47,667 bases of DNA from Gemmatimonadota bacterium (lineage in GTDB: Bacteria > Gemmatimonadota > Gemmatimonadetes > Gemmatimonadales > Gemmatimonadaceae): contig NSHR01000014.1 of assembly GCA_002737115.1 (NCBI GenBank), positions 1 through 47,667 on the forward strand, given 5' to 3'. A model generated the notes under the pieces. The model saw only the letters and a list, made by a program, of their open reading frames with translations. It searched no databases and was not told where the DNA came from. Numbering within the stretch: the stretch's first letter is position 1; each line of letters starts with the position of its first letter. A program made the translations under genes and the position numbers. This document shows, piece after piece, positions 26,801-35,591 of this stretch.

Positions 26801-27452
26801 CGATCAGCGCCGCATGCACCTCAATCGCACCACCACGCGCCACCGCCACGTTGCCAGGCTCGATGTTGAGCGCGCGCACCGGCACCGCCGCTTCGGCAGT
26901 GCCGAACGGGACGAACAGTAACTTGGCGCCCTCACGTACCCGGTCCGGTCCCGCCACGAACATCAGCGCTGCCACCGCCGCCACACCACCCAACATCTGC
27001 CCGGCGCGCATCATGCGCGGACGTTCCAACACCGAGCGCTGCTGCAGCGGCGCAATCGCCGCACTGGCGCGCGACATCAATCGCGCCGACAGCGCGCCCG
27101 ACTGCCGTTCGCCCACCGGCACGTGCGCTTCCTGCACGGCGGTGATCAGCGTTTGCTTGAGCTGCGGTGCCCGTTCTTCCACGTAGAGGGCGAAGCGCTC
27201 GTCGCTGGCACGACGCATCAGTGGCAACACTAGCCCGCGAATAAACGCCGCCGCGATCAGCGTATAACCGACCACGCGCGCAATGATCGGTGCTCGCCCG
27301 TCGCCACTGAACAGCGTGAGCACCAGCATGGTGGCCAACACGGCCAGCAACACCGATGCCCCGATCCACACCAGCGACTCGAGGAGAATGCGCTGGCGCC
27401 ACTGGCGACGAAGCGCGCCGAGGGTGGTAAGGAGCTGACGGTCGGGACTCAT
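23820..27452 (-). CDS. Giant DUF4175-type membrane protein with coiled coils
   Basis: This 1,210-residue protein has two membrane helices near the N-terminus (about 27-48 and 60-80), a third near 150, then a periplasmic region with Ig-like beta modules (about 190-490). From about 530 onward it is almost entirely helical and rich in Gln, Glu, Ala and Arg, forming long coiled coils broken by Gly/Gln/Ser low-complexity linkers, including a run of 14 glycines and a GQQ-rich stretch near the end. DUF4175 proteins occur next to MoxR/DUF58/VWA genes in several phyla; their role is unknown. Its ATG overlaps the stop of the BatA-like gene (ATGA), with CGGAG seven nt upstream. It could act as a long periplasmic scaffold for the complex. 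Confidence 0.85.
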   Translation of the reverse strand: MSPDRQLLTTLGALRRQWRQRILLESLVWIGASVLLAVLATMLVLTLFSGDGRAPIIARVVGYTLIAAAFIRGLVLPLMRRASDERFALYVEERAPQLKQTLITAVQEAHVPVGERQSGALSARLMSRASAAIAPLQQRSVLERPRMMRAGQMLGGVAAVAALMFVAGPDRVREGAKLLFVPFGTAEAAVPVRALNIEPGNVAVARGGAIEVHAALIGFAADGAELVFRSDSASEWQRLPMSAEADSSRFRSRLFDITKPTEYYVESADVRSPTYKLTVNDLPAVSNVSLDLNFPAYSGMPAEHVEDGGDVAAIVGTTVVVHATVTRKVASGVLRFDDGTTAPMTIDGDSAVTGRFKVAKSGFYHVDLITTDGTTVAGSVEYVIDAIPDRGPRVTIEEPGRDTKASNTDEVTVAVQASDDLGVVALELRYRVNGGAEKRIVMQDSTTRRPRDARAAHTLFLEEMSLVPGDLVAYHAVAKDGSGHTGSSDVYFLEIRPFSKDYRQAEQQGGGGGGGGPQGESPEGFVARQKEVVAGTFNWLRDSSSTADKKRRENITTLTIAEGRLREEVMKLANSLKERGLAAGDTMFAKIRVETETAAAAMKLAEEQLGRGRGTDALPLEQQALQHLQRAEALYRDVQVQMGGGGGGGGGGGGGGQKAEDLADLFELENDKLRNQYEAVQQQSQSQQSAQQAVDETLEKLRQLAQRQQQENERMQRQAEAMRQRLGQQQSGGASGSSGGASSSSGRGQQGGQQGAQGQQANSGAQRELARQAEEEARRLERLSREQDNPELGNAAQRLQQAADAMRRASSGSAAQGNAALEELNRAARNLEGTRANELNRGVQQLADRARDLEARQQEIAESVKQMQGAAPNTRNEQQRRLGEQKDALGKDVRTLEADADRLAREARRDQPKAAGKLGEAAETIRDTRVADKIDFSKQVIRGGSAEYASQFEGQIGENLKDVADRLRAATGAMSGESAARAQERTLERTRALVEGLESLRERVADKQGQQGAQPGAQGQQSGQQQQGQGQQQGQGQGQQGGQQANGGRGGNPNGAPRSGGMPNGGMPNSGMPSGQASPTGNDGGMNPSGTPEQFAREFRLRRENAEGLRREAAAQGVDTRELDRAIEGLRQLENSRAFGDPKGLEQLQTAMLERLKNFEFALYRSVGLGADGRPAAGARAAAPAEYRALVEEYYRVLAGSKRRPEAPRE
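25485..25526. repeat. Glycine-codon microsatellite inside the DUF4175 gene
   Basis: Fourteen successive glycine codons (read as tcc/gcc/acc triplets on the plus strand) form a trinucleotide-like tract. Slippage would change linker length without shifting the frame. Confidence 0.85.
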
Positions 27453-29530
27453 GTGGGGCTCCGGTCGGAAGCGGACGCGGGAGGAACAGCACGGACACGT
27501 CGGGCCACGGCGCGCCATCCACGCGTGGCCATGATGGTTTCAATCACCAGCACCAACGCGACCATGATCAACAGTACCCGCCACGGATTCTGGCGGCGCT
27601 CGAGCTCAGCCGTGGTAGGCGGGGCGTTCGACGCCATCGTGCCAGGCTCGGCGTCTCGCACGCCCAGCAACAGCTCGGTGGTGTCCATAGGCGTGAGCTC
27701 GGACTCACTGGCCGGCGCATTGGCCGCCACCCGACCGACGGCGGATCCCGTGGCACTCACCGCGAACGCCTCGTACACGCCGGCATCGGCCAGCGGCACC
27801 GCGGTGCCCAGTGAATCGGCCCGCGGACGCAGCAGTGTGCCATTAGGCGCGCGCACGACCGGATCATTGACCGACGGCGCCAGCGACCAACTCTCACTGG
27901 TGGCGCGCCACAACGGCACGGCATCACGCCCTGATGTGTGCAGCACGAGCTGTCGTACGAACGGCAGAAACGCCGGCTGCAGCGGAAAGTCACTGCGTTG
28001 CGCATCGAGCGGCACGGTGAGCACCACCAGGCGTCCCTCGCCAATGCGCTGCTCGAGCACGGCAGGGAGCCCATCGTCGAAGCGCGCCAGCACATCAACC
28101 GAACCGACGAGATCCACTCGCGGATAGCGCAGAAAGCGCACCGAACTCAAGGCATCGGGCACTTCGCGAAACGGCGTGAACAGCGGATGCTCGATGCGCA
28201 CGTCGCGCAGCGTGCCCCCGCGATCGGCCAACCGGTCGGACAGTCCACTCATACGCACCGGCAGTAGCGGCAAGTTGTCGCCACGCTGGGCCGCGAGGCG
28301 CGAGCCGGCAGCGATTACTATACCGCCGCCCGTGGTCATGTACTCCTGCAGCGCCGCCACCGACGACGCCGACGGCAGCATGTCCCAGAACACCACGAGA
28401 CTCGTACGGGCGAGCGCCTCGCGGCTGACCGGGGCCGAAGCCAGCCGGTCGATCTGAATGGCGGGAGCGGCGCCAATGGCCAGCGCGCGCTCCAGGAACA
28501 GCGCTTCCCCGGCGGCACCTTCCGACGGCGACACGAGCGCCATCCGCACGGCGTCGTCGCGCGGCACCACGGCGTGCAGCGTGTCATCGGCCATCAACGC
28601 GTCGGGCTCGAGCGACACCAGCAGCGCCACGGCATCATCAGGGGCCGGCACCGGCGCGAACGTGACCACCGTTTCGCCATCAGGCTGCAACGATACGTCG
28701 CTGGCTGCGGCATCGCGACCGTTCACGGTGAGGCGCGCCTTCACCATGCGCGCCGCCGGCAGCTCGTGCGACTGTACGCGCGCTTTCACCGCGAGCAGCG
28801 AGCGCGTGCCGTCGCGCACACGCCGCGCTTCGATCACGCGCACCGCACTGTTGGCACGCACCGCCGCACCCACGGGAATGCTGCGCAGCTTCACGCCAGC
28901 CGGCAGGTCGATACCCGCAATGCCCGCCGCGCCTGCCCGCTGCAGGTCGGAAATTACGATGATCTCGGCCGCCGCAAAGGGCGCGTCGAGTAGCATCTGG
29001 CGCGCTGTACGCAACGCCGGCGCCAGCCGCGTGCCGCGGGACATCGGCGTGAGTGTGGAGAGCGCCGCCAGCGCCTGCGACTTGTCGTCGCTCATGCGCT
29101 GTAGCACTTCAGAGGCATCGTCGTACGCCACCACGCCGACCCGATCGCCGGTGCCGAGGGCGTTCACCACCGCCCGCGCGGAATCGAGCGCCCGCGGCCA
29201 CACGCCGTCGTATCCCATGCTGAGCGAGCGGTCGATCACCACCACCACGGCCTTCCGACGCGTGTCACCGCCGGTGGCGGCACGATCGGTGAGCACGGGA
29301 CGGGCAAAGGCAAACACCAGCGCCGCCACGGCCAGTGCGCGCAGCAGGAGCAAGGGCCAATCGGTGATACGCTGACGCTGCGACGTGCGGATGGGCAGCT
29401 GCTCCAGGAACATCAGCGACGGGAACCGGTACGGCCGGTCCTTGTCGCGATGCCGCAAATGCATCAGTAGCGGAATCGCCAACGCAGCGAGTCCGGCCAG
29501 AAATGCGGGAACGAGGAATCCGATGCCCAT
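27449..29530 (-). CDS. BatA-like membrane protein with VWA domain
   Basis: The 693-residue protein has the BatA N-terminal signature: a hydrophobic helix with LAIPLLMHLRHRDK, FPSLMFLEQLP, a second helix at 58-78, then a von Willebrand factor A domain with an intact metal site D100-x-S102-x-S104 in VVVVIDRSLSM. Between about 290 and 430 it has a glutamine-amidotransferase-like fold (LVVFWDMLPSASSVAALQEY, TGGGIVIAAGS), and a last membrane helix lies near 655-675. Proteins of this type partner MoxR ATPases and DUF58 proteins in envelope stress or assembly systems. A 26-nt gap separates it from the DUF58 gene and the next gene overlaps it. Confidence 0.88.
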   Translation of the reverse strand: MGIGFLVPAFLAGLAALAIPLLMHLRHRDKDRPYRFPSLMFLEQLPIRTSQRQRITDWPLLLLRALAVAALVFAFARPVLTDRAATGGDTRRKAVVVVIDRSLSMGYDGVWPRALDSARAVVNALGTGDRVGVVAYDDASEVLQRMSDDKSQALAALSTLTPMSRGTRLAPALRTARQMLLDAPFAAAEIIVISDLQRAGAAGIAGIDLPAGVKLRSIPVGAAVRANSAVRVIEARRVRDGTRSLLAVKARVQSHELPAARMVKARLTVNGRDAAASDVSLQPDGETVVTFAPVPAPDDAVALLVSLEPDALMADDTLHAVVPRDDAVRMALVSPSEGAAGEALFLERALAIGAAPAIQIDRLASAPVSREALARTSLVVFWDMLPSASSVAALQEYMTTGGGIVIAAGSRLAAQRGDNLPLLPVRMSGLSDRLADRGGTLRDVRIEHPLFTPFREVPDALSSVRFLRYPRVDLVGSVDVLARFDDGLPAVLEQRIGEGRLVVLTVPLDAQRSDFPLQPAFLPFVRQLVLHTSGRDAVPLWRATSESWSLAPSVNDPVVRAPNGTLLRPRADSLGTAVPLADAGVYEAFAVSATGSAVGRVAANAPASESELTPMDTTELLLGVRDAEPGTMASNAPPTTAELERRQNPWRVLLIMVALVLVIETIMATRGWRAVARRVRAVPPASASDRSPT

Positions 29531-29556
29531 GCGCGATGAATTCGGTTAGTCGATCG

Positions 29557-30456
29557 TCAGCGGACCCGACTGCGCGAGAGCCGCGCGTCGAGGTACGCAT
29601 GGAGGGCACGGTCGAGCGGCTCGCTCGTGTCGAGACGCACGTAGTCGGCGCCGGCGCTGGTGAAGCGCTCCTGCAACGCCGCGTGGTGCGCGGTAATCAA
29701 CGTTTGGTACTTCTCGCGCAGCTCGCCCGGACGCAGCGGCAATAGCGCGCCGCTCTCGGCGTCTTCGAACGTGGCCGGCATGTCGCCGGGCAATTGCTTC
29801 TCCGCCGGATCGACCAGATGAAACACGATCACGTCGTGCCCGCCCATGCGCAGCGCCGCCACCGCGCGGCCCAGCGCGTCGGGTTGCTCGTAGCAGTCGG
29901 TGACCAGCACCACGATGCCCGTGCGCGTGGTGAGATGGCCGATGCGACTGATGGAGTGTACCAGCCGGCTCGGTCCCGCCGCCTTCGCGCGCGCCAGCGT
30001 ATGCAACAGCAGCTGCAGATGACGCACCGAGGGCGGCACGACATCCACCAGCTCTTCCTTGAACGTGGCGAGCCCGATGCGATCGCCCTGCGACTTGGAC
30101 AGCCACGCCAGCGACGCCACCAAAAAGCGCGCGTAGTCGAACTTGGTGACCGCCCCGCTGCCAAAGTCCATCGAGCCCGACGCGTCGAGCGCGAAGATCA
30201 CGCCGGCGTTGGTGTCGGCGTCGTACTCCTTGATGTAGAACCGGTCGGTGCGTCCATACACGCGCCAATCAATGCGACGCAGGTCGTCACCAGGCTGATA
30301 CGAGCGATGCTCGGCAAAATCCAGCGATGAGCCTTTGCGCAACGAGCGGTGCTGGCCGTGCATAAAGCCGTCCACGACCGTGCGCGCCAATAGCGCGAGA
30401 TCGGAGATACGCGCCAGCAAGGCGGGGTCGAGAAAGGACGCGGGAGCGGTGGCCAC
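29557..30456 (-). CDS. DUF58 protein with VWA-like domain
   Basis: This 299-residue cytoplasmic protein carries the DUF58 signature EHRSYQPGDDLRRIDWRVYGRTDRFYIKEYD (shown here in part: RSYQPGDDLRRIDW) followed by a VWA-type metal site D91-x-S93-x-S95 in FALDASGSM. DUF58 proteins are regular partners of MoxR ATPases. No membrane helix is seen. The start is a GTG seven nt after the MoxR stop codon, so the pair is tightly coupled. It should link the ATPase to the membrane VWA proteins of the same operon. Confidence 0.92.
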   Translation of the reverse strand: MATAPASFLDPALLARISDLALLARTVVDGFMHGQHRSLRKGSSLDFAEHRSYQPGDDLRRIDWRVYGRTDRFYIKEYDADTNAGVIFALDASGSMDFGSGAVTKFDYARFLVASLAWLSKSQGDRIGLATFKEELVDVVPPSVRHLQLLLHTLARAKAAGPSRLVHSISRIGHLTTRTGIVVLVTDCYEQPDALGRAVAALRMGGHDVIVFHLVDPAEKQLPGDMPATFEDAESGALLPLRPGELREKYQTLITAHHAALQERFTSAGADYVRLDTSEPLDRALHAYLDARLSRSRVR

Positions 30457-30463
30457 GAATGGC

Positions 30464-31498
30464 TCAGAGCGACGAGCGGGGCAGCGGCACGCTCTCGAGC
30501 AGACGCCCGATGAGCGAATCGGTGGTTACCTTTTCCGACTGTGCCGTGAAGTTCACCAGCACGCGATGCCGCAGGACCGGACGCGCCAGCGCCCGCACAT
30601 CCTCAAAGCTGGCACTGGCCCGCCCCTGCAACAGCGCCCTCGCCTTCGCGCCCAACACCAGCGCCTGCGCCGCACGCACCGAAGCACCGTACGACACGAA
30701 CTGGTTGACGTAGTCGGGCGCGCCGTCACCGGGACGGGACGTCCGCACCAGCTTCACGGCATAGCGCGTGACCGCGTCGGCAATTGGCAAGCGACGCACG
30801 ACGCGCTGATACGCCAAAATCTCTTCCTTGGACACCACCGACCGCACCGCCTCCGGCGGCAGCGATGTGGTCGACTTCACCACCGCCACCTCGTCTTCTT
30901 CGGGCAGATAGTCCAGCAAGACTTCAAGCATGAAGCGATCGAGCTGCGCTTCCGGCAGCGGGTACGTGCCTTCGAGTTCGATGGGGTTTTGCGTGGCGAA
31001 CACAAAGAACGGTTTATCGAGCTCGTAGGTGCGTCCCTGTACCGTTACGCGACGCTCCTGCATGGCTTCCAGTAGCGCGGCCTGCGTTTTCGGTGGCGTG
31101 CGGTTGATTTCATCGGCCAGCAGTACGTTGGTGAACACCGGGCCGGGCATGAAGGCGAGGCGCCGCTGGCCCGTGGCGGGATCATCCTGAATCACATCCG
31201 TGCCCGTGACATCGCTGGGCATCAAGTCAGGCGTGAACTGAATGCGCGAGAACCTGAGGTCGAGCGCACGCGCCAGCGTGGAGATGAGCAGCGTTTTCGC
31301 GAGACCCGGTACGCCCACCAACAGACAGTTGCCGCCGGCGAAGAGCGCAATCAGCGCTTGCTCCACCACGACGTCCTGACCGACGATGGCTTTGCGCAGT
31401 TCACTCGCGATACGTTGACCGGCGCCTTGCAGGCGGTCGGCAAGGGCGCCGTCGTCGAGACGGTCGAGTTCGGACGTGGAGGGGGCCGGAGCAGTCAC
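30464..31498 (-). CDS. MoxR-family AAA+ ATPase
   Basis: This 344-residue ATPase has Walker A GVPGLAKT at 62-69, Walker B LLADEINR near 125-132, a sensor-1 block FFVFATQNPIELEGTYPLPEAQLDRF and a C-terminal lid with sensor 2. MoxR proteins work as chaperones that remodel VWA-domain partners, and this operon provides three such partners. It starts at a GTG with AGGA a few nt upstream and lies 15 nt after the DUF4159 gene. The long N-terminal extension (about 1-35) is low in homology. Confidence 0.95.
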   Translation of the reverse strand: MTAPAPSTSELDRLDDGALADRLQGAGQRIASELRKAIVGQDVVVEQALIALFAGGNCLLVGVPGLAKTLLISTLARALDLRFSRIQFTPDLMPSDVTGTDVIQDDPATGQRRLAFMPGPVFTNVLLADEINRTPPKTQAALLEAMQERRVTVQGRTYELDKPFFVFATQNPIELEGTYPLPEAQLDRFMLEVLLDYLPEEDEVAVVKSTTSLPPEAVRSVVSKEEILAYQRVVRRLPIADAVTRYAVKLVRTSRPGDGAPDYVNQFVSYGASVRAAQALVLGAKARALLQGRASASFEDVRALARPVLRHRVLVNFTAQSEKVTTDSLIGRLLESVPLPRSSL

Positions 31499-31513
31499 CT
31501 AATTCCTCGGGGG

Positions 31514-32290
31514 CTAACGGGTCAACGCGTAGATGATGTAGTTCACGCCAAGCTTGTACGCTTCGTTCGACATGTCGAGCGGGAACATCCCCGTGTCGGA
31601 GAACTCCCAGTACTCGGACAGGTCATTGTTGTAGTTCACGATCGCCAGCATGCGCTTCGTAGGGTCGTTCTCCTCGAACACGCCGTAGAACACCGACTTG
31701 GCACCCCGGTACGTGGGATGATCGTACTCCAGCGTCTTGATGCGATAAAACGAGTCGAAGATTGGATGCGACAGGTCCAGCTCGATGGGCCGCAGGTTGG
31801 GCAGCACCTTCTTCATCTGGGTCTCGAAATTCATCCAATGCTCGCCGGCGAAGTCATCGAAAATGATGAAGCCGCCCTTGGCTAGATAATTCCGCAGCCC
31901 CATCGCCTCGGCGTCACTCGGGCGCCAGAAGCCCGCCTCCGCCATGTACGCGATGGGATACTTTCCTAGCTGCGGGTCGTCGAGCGTGAGGATGTTGCTG
32001 GCATCGATGCGCACGCGCGTACTCGACAGCTCACTCACGATCTTGGTGAAGTGCCGCTCGCCGCGCGGATAGTCGTGACTCCAGGGGAGGTCACGGCCAC
32101 CGCGGAATCCACCGCCGCCGAACTCTGGCATCTGGTACTTCACCCGCACGAAGGTGAGTCGTCCATCGTACGGCACGTTGGGCATAAACGCCGGCTGCTG
32201 CCCACGACGTTGCGCCTGCGCCCGCTCCATCGGCGAGAACGACGACACCAGCAGGGCGGCGCACAGCAGGGAATGAGTGAGTGACATCAT
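31514..32290 (-). CDS. Secreted DUF4159 protein
   Basis: This 258-residue protein has a signal peptide (about 1-26) and the DUF4159 fold, a class I glutamine-amidotransferase-like domain: FVRVKYQMPEFGGGG, YPIAYMAEAGFWRPSDAEA, LRNYLAKGGFIIFDDFAG and LDMSNEAYKLGVNYIIYALTR. No catalytic Cys is present, so it is a binding or structural member. Family members are almost always next to MoxR and BatA genes. The ATG overlaps the stop of the TPR gene by four nt; a second ATG follows immediately. Confidence 0.88.
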   Translation of the reverse strand: MMSLTHSLLCAALLVSSFSPMERAQAQRRGQQPAFMPNVPYDGRLTFVRVKYQMPEFGGGGFRGGRDLPWSHDYPRGERHFTKIVSELSSTRVRIDASNILTLDDPQLGKYPIAYMAEAGFWRPSDAEAMGLRNYLAKGGFIIFDDFAGEHWMNFETQMKKVLPNLRPIELDLSHPIFDSFYRIKTLEYDHPTYRGAKSVFYGVFEENDPTKRMLAIVNYNNDLSEYWEFSDTGMFPLDMSNEAYKLGVNYIIYALTR

Positions 32291-34632
32291 TTACCGCGCA
32301 ACTCCAGCAACAGGGCCTGTGCCTTCTCGAACGACGGCGCCTCTTCGAGCACCTGTAGCAACTCACGACGCGCACCGGCAATGTCACCAGCATCGCGCAG
32401 CGCGCGGGCCAGCTCATAGCGTGCGTCGAGCAGGTCGGTCGGTCCCATGGCAATGATGGCCCGACGCTCCAGCACGGCGCGTGTGCGATCACCTTGTGCC
32501 GCCGACAGCGTGGCCATGCGCGCATGCACCAACGGATCATACGGCCAGATCCAGTTCAGCCGATCGAGCGCGCGAATGGCGCCGGCCTTATCGCCACGCG
32601 CTTCGCGGAGGTCGGCCTCCATCATGTTCGCCTCCCAGGCCGTTTCGTTGCGGCTGGTGACGTATTCAACGAAGGTGAGTGCGCGCGTCGTGTCGTTGGC
32701 CGCGCGCGCCATCTCCGCCAGGTACCACGAGGGGCCATCTTCACCGCCGTACTCCGGGAACATCGCGCGTGCTTGCTCGAACAGCGCTCGTGCGGCGATG
32801 CGGTCGCTCCCCATCTTGGCCACCCCCTCGCGCATGGTGGCCACGAACTTCCCGCCGCTGCTGTCGTTGGGCGTGGCACCACGCACGGCCGCGAGCGCCA
32901 GCGCGAACTTGCGCTGCGTATACGCCTCAAACTCGGCGTCGATCTGCCGCGGCGTTTTGCCCAACACCTTATGAAATACACCAGGTGTGTCCATGCCGTC
33001 GCGATAGCCCTTCAGCATGGCCGGCAACGCCGCGGCACCGCGCGACGCCTCTACCATCTCGCAGAACAACGACGCTTCGTAGTAGCTGAACTGCGTTTCC
33101 TCGGGAAATCGCGGACGCAGGAATCCGTCGCTCAGCTGACTGATGGGGCGCAGTGTGCCGTTGGCCATCGCGATCACATACGACACCGTCGCATCGGCGC
33201 CCCAGCCGCGGCCCACACGGCGCTCTTCCAGCACTGACAATCCTTCCGACAGCCACCGCGGCACGCGATGATCCGACGCGCCCAGCGTGAACGCGTGGGT
33301 GAGCTCATGCCAGGCGGTGCTGCCCCAGTTGAACTGCCCCTTCTCGCGTCCGTTCGGTGTGTCCATCGCCAGCAGGCTGCCGAAGCTCACGCCCAACGCG
33401 CCGAGTCCGGCTAATCCCACCGTGCGCACGGAGAAGTCGGCGTGATAGCGATAGAACTCAAGACGCACCGGCGTGGGCGGCTTGTAGCCGTAGCGCACCG
33501 CCAGCGAGTCGTACGCCTGCTCCAGCAGGGGCACGATGTACAGCGCCAGCAAGTCGGCCTCTTCGGGCGGCGCAACCACACGAAAGCGTCCGCGATCGAT
33601 CGTGCGGAACGTCTTCATCTTGTCGAGCAGGTCGAGCGTGTTCTTGTGCCACAGGTTGAACGGATCGAGCGCGAACGCCCGCTCCAGCGCGGCGCGCCCC
33701 GCGTCCATCTGCCCGATGCGGAGCTGGTTGGTGCCCATCACGCCGTAGGCCGGCACATACAGCGAGTCATAGCCGACGGCGCGCTTCGCGAGCGCCACCG
33801 CTTCAGTATACCGCCGTTGACGAACGGACGCTTCGGCTAACTCGGTGTAAAACTGGGCCGGCGCCGGCTGCAACGCCGTCACCGCCGCCAGCGACTTCTG
33901 GAACGTGGTGCTGTCGCCATTCAAGAACGCCATCGAACCCAGCACCGACCACCCAGCACTCGACGTCGAGTCGGCATCGATGGCCCGTTGCGCGTACACC
34001 CGCGCTGAATCGTACGCCTCGGCGTCACGATGCATCTTCGCCACAAAGGCGAGTGCCTCGGCATAGCGTGGATCGCTCGCGATGCTCAGGCGCGCCGTGG
34101 CCATCGGGTTGCCCGCGCCCTCGAACTCCTCCACGCGCGCCATCGCCAACAGGGCTTTCGCGTCGGTGGGTGAGCGACGCAGAATCCTTTCGAACGACAA
34201 GCGCGCATCGGGCGCATTGTACTTCTCGAGGAACAGCTCTCCGGCCCGCAGCTGCGCGTCGAAGTTGAGCGAGTCCGCCGCGGTGGCGCGATCGAACGCG
34301 GCCAACGCCGAGCGCACGGCCTGCGCGTCACCGACGCCGAGCAGCACGTAGGCGCGACCGGCCGAGAGATATTCGTCGCTGTTGCGCGCGCCACCTTGTT
34401 CGTAGGTGGCCGTGATGCGACGCGCACGCTGCGTGGCGTCACGCCGGTCCCCTCGTTGCGCCGACGCTTCAGCGGCCGCGATATCTACGGCCCAGCGATC
34501 AGGGCCCGGCACCCGCGGCGGCAGCGGCGCCGCCGTGCGCGCCGTGGCCTGCGCCGCGGCGCGATCCTGCCCGCAGGCCGTGAGCGGCGATAGCACCGAC
34601 AGCGCCGCCAAAACCCACATCGACCGCCTCAC
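32287..34632 (-). CDS. TPR lipoprotein with HExxH metallopeptidase (peptidase MA-like) domain
   Basis: This 781-residue probable lipoprotein has a lipobox ending LSPLTAC with C20. Residues about 50-335 form helical tetratricopeptide repeats. Residues about 345-570 form a gluzincin-like peptidase domain with WHELTHAF (H442, E443, H446) and a downstream LSEGLSVLEE supplying the third ligand. A second TPR block runs from about 590 to the end. Peptidases of this shape are often found in the outer envelope of Bacteroidota-like and Gemmatimonadota genomes, but substrates are unknown. The start is a GTG with GGAGG six nt upstream, overlapping the stop of the caspase-like gene. Confidence 0.87.
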   Translation of the reverse strand: MRRSMWVLAALSVLSPLTACGQDRAAAQATARTAAPLPPRVPGPDRWAVDIAAAEASAQRGDRRDATQRARRITATYEQGGARNSDEYLSAGRAYVLLGVGDAQAVRSALAAFDRATAADSLNFDAQLRAGELFLEKYNAPDARLSFERILRRSPTDAKALLAMARVEEFEGAGNPMATARLSIASDPRYAEALAFVAKMHRDAEAYDSARVYAQRAIDADSTSSAGWSVLGSMAFLNGDSTTFQKSLAAVTALQPAPAQFYTELAEASVRQRRYTEAVALAKRAVGYDSLYVPAYGVMGTNQLRIGQMDAGRAALERAFALDPFNLWHKNTLDLLDKMKTFRTIDRGRFRVVAPPEEADLLALYIVPLLEQAYDSLAVRYGYKPPTPVRLEFYRYHADFSVRTVGLAGLGALGVSFGSLLAMDTPNGREKGQFNWGSTAWHELTHAFTLGASDHRVPRWLSEGLSVLEERRVGRGWGADATVSYVIAMANGTLRPISQLSDGFLRPRFPEETQFSYYEASLFCEMVEASRGAAALPAMLKGYRDGMDTPGVFHKVLGKTPRQIDAEFEAYTQRKFALALAAVRGATPNDSSGGKFVATMREGVAKMGSDRIAARALFEQARAMFPEYGGEDGPSWYLAEMARAANDTTRALTFVEYVTSRNETAWEANMMEADLREARGDKAGAIRALDRLNWIWPYDPLVHARMATLSAAQGDRTRAVLERRAIIAMGPTDLLDARYELARALRDAGDIAGARRELLQVLEEAPSFEKAQALLLELRGK

Positions 34633-35591
34633 GTGCCACCTCCCGCCGCACGGATCGCCTGCGTCTTCTCGGCCAACGCCAGCAACAGCCGTTCCAGTTC
34701 CACCTCGTACGCCTCAACGTTCATCGACGCTTTCTTGGTCCGCAGCGACGCGACCTCTGACTCCAGCGCCTGCCGTTCGGCCACCAGCGCCGCGATGCGT
34801 GGATTCGCCGATGCGGCGGTCTTTCCGAACGCCACGCGTGCGGCCAGCAGCGAATCGCTCACCAGCGCGTGCTCCGTCTGCATGCGATTGCTGCTGGTGT
34901 AGACTTTACCAACTTCCGTGCGCGCAAAGCGGAACACTTCGAACACCGACAGCCGGCCATCCTTATCGGCGTCGGCTGCGTCCATCCCGAGTGCACCGGC
35001 GAAGTACTGCAGGAACACCGACTCGTTGCGCTCGTTCGAGGTTTTGGTGGCGGTGACCACCACGCGATTCGGTGCCTTAAGTACGGGCACGAAATCTCCG
35101 CTGCCGGTGGCCGCGTTTACGAATACCACCTGCTGCTTACCGAAGCCGGCCAACCACGATGCATACTCAGTGGCCGTGGCATCGGGCCCTGGCAGATTCA
35201 CTTTTGATTGCGCCCCTTCACCGCTGCCGTGGCCCATCAGCATCACGAACAGCACATCGCCGGGCTGCACCCGCGACGACAGCGTGAGAAACGCCTGCGC
35301 GATGTTTTCGCGCGTGGAGCGCCCCGACGACAGGGCGGTCCGCACGGAGTCTTCGGTCAGCACGATCAGACTGGAGTCGCTCACGCCCCAGCGGCTCTTC
35401 GCGGCGTTGCGCGCAGATTGCGCCGACGCTTCGAACGCGCGCTTGAACTGCGGTTCGCCCGACAGGCCGATCACCAACAGCACGTGCGTGCGCTGCGCGT
35501 GCAGGGGCAGCGCGATGCCCAGCGCCAGCGCGCTGTGTATCGCGAGCGTCCGTGCATACCGCATAATCCGATGCATCATGCCAGTCCTCAT
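34629..35591 (-). CDS. Secreted caspase-like (C13/C14-fold) pseudo-peptidase
   Basis: This 320-residue protein has a signal peptide (about 1-33). Residues 35-225 follow the caspase/legumain fold: THVLLVIGL first strand, DVLFVMLMGHGSGEG with the catalytic histidine H121, and QQVVFVNAATGSGDF where the nucleophile Cys would stand, here alanine (A160/A161). A DADKDGRLSVFE segment (207-218) looks like a calcium-binding loop. The remaining 100 residues form a coiled coil. With the Cys missing it is probably a folding or signalling module without protease activity. Its ATG overlaps the stop of the VWA gene (ATGA); a later ATG at 35564 would also leave a signal peptide. Confidence 0.75.
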   Translation of the reverse strand: MRTGMMHRIMRYARTLAIHSALALGIALPLHAQRTHVLLVIGLSGEPQFKRAFEASAQSARNAAKSRWGVSDSSLIVLTEDSVRTALSSGRSTRENIAQAFLTLSSRVQPGDVLFVMLMGHGSGEGAQSKVNLPGPDATATEYASWLAGFGKQQVVFVNAATGSGDFVPVLKAPNRVVVTATKTSNERNESVFLQYFAGALGMDAADADKDGRLSVFEVFRFARTEVGKVYTSSNRMQTEHALVSDSLLAARVAFGKTAASANPRIAALVAERQALESEVASLRTKKASMNVEAYEVELERLLLALAEKTQAIRAAGGGT

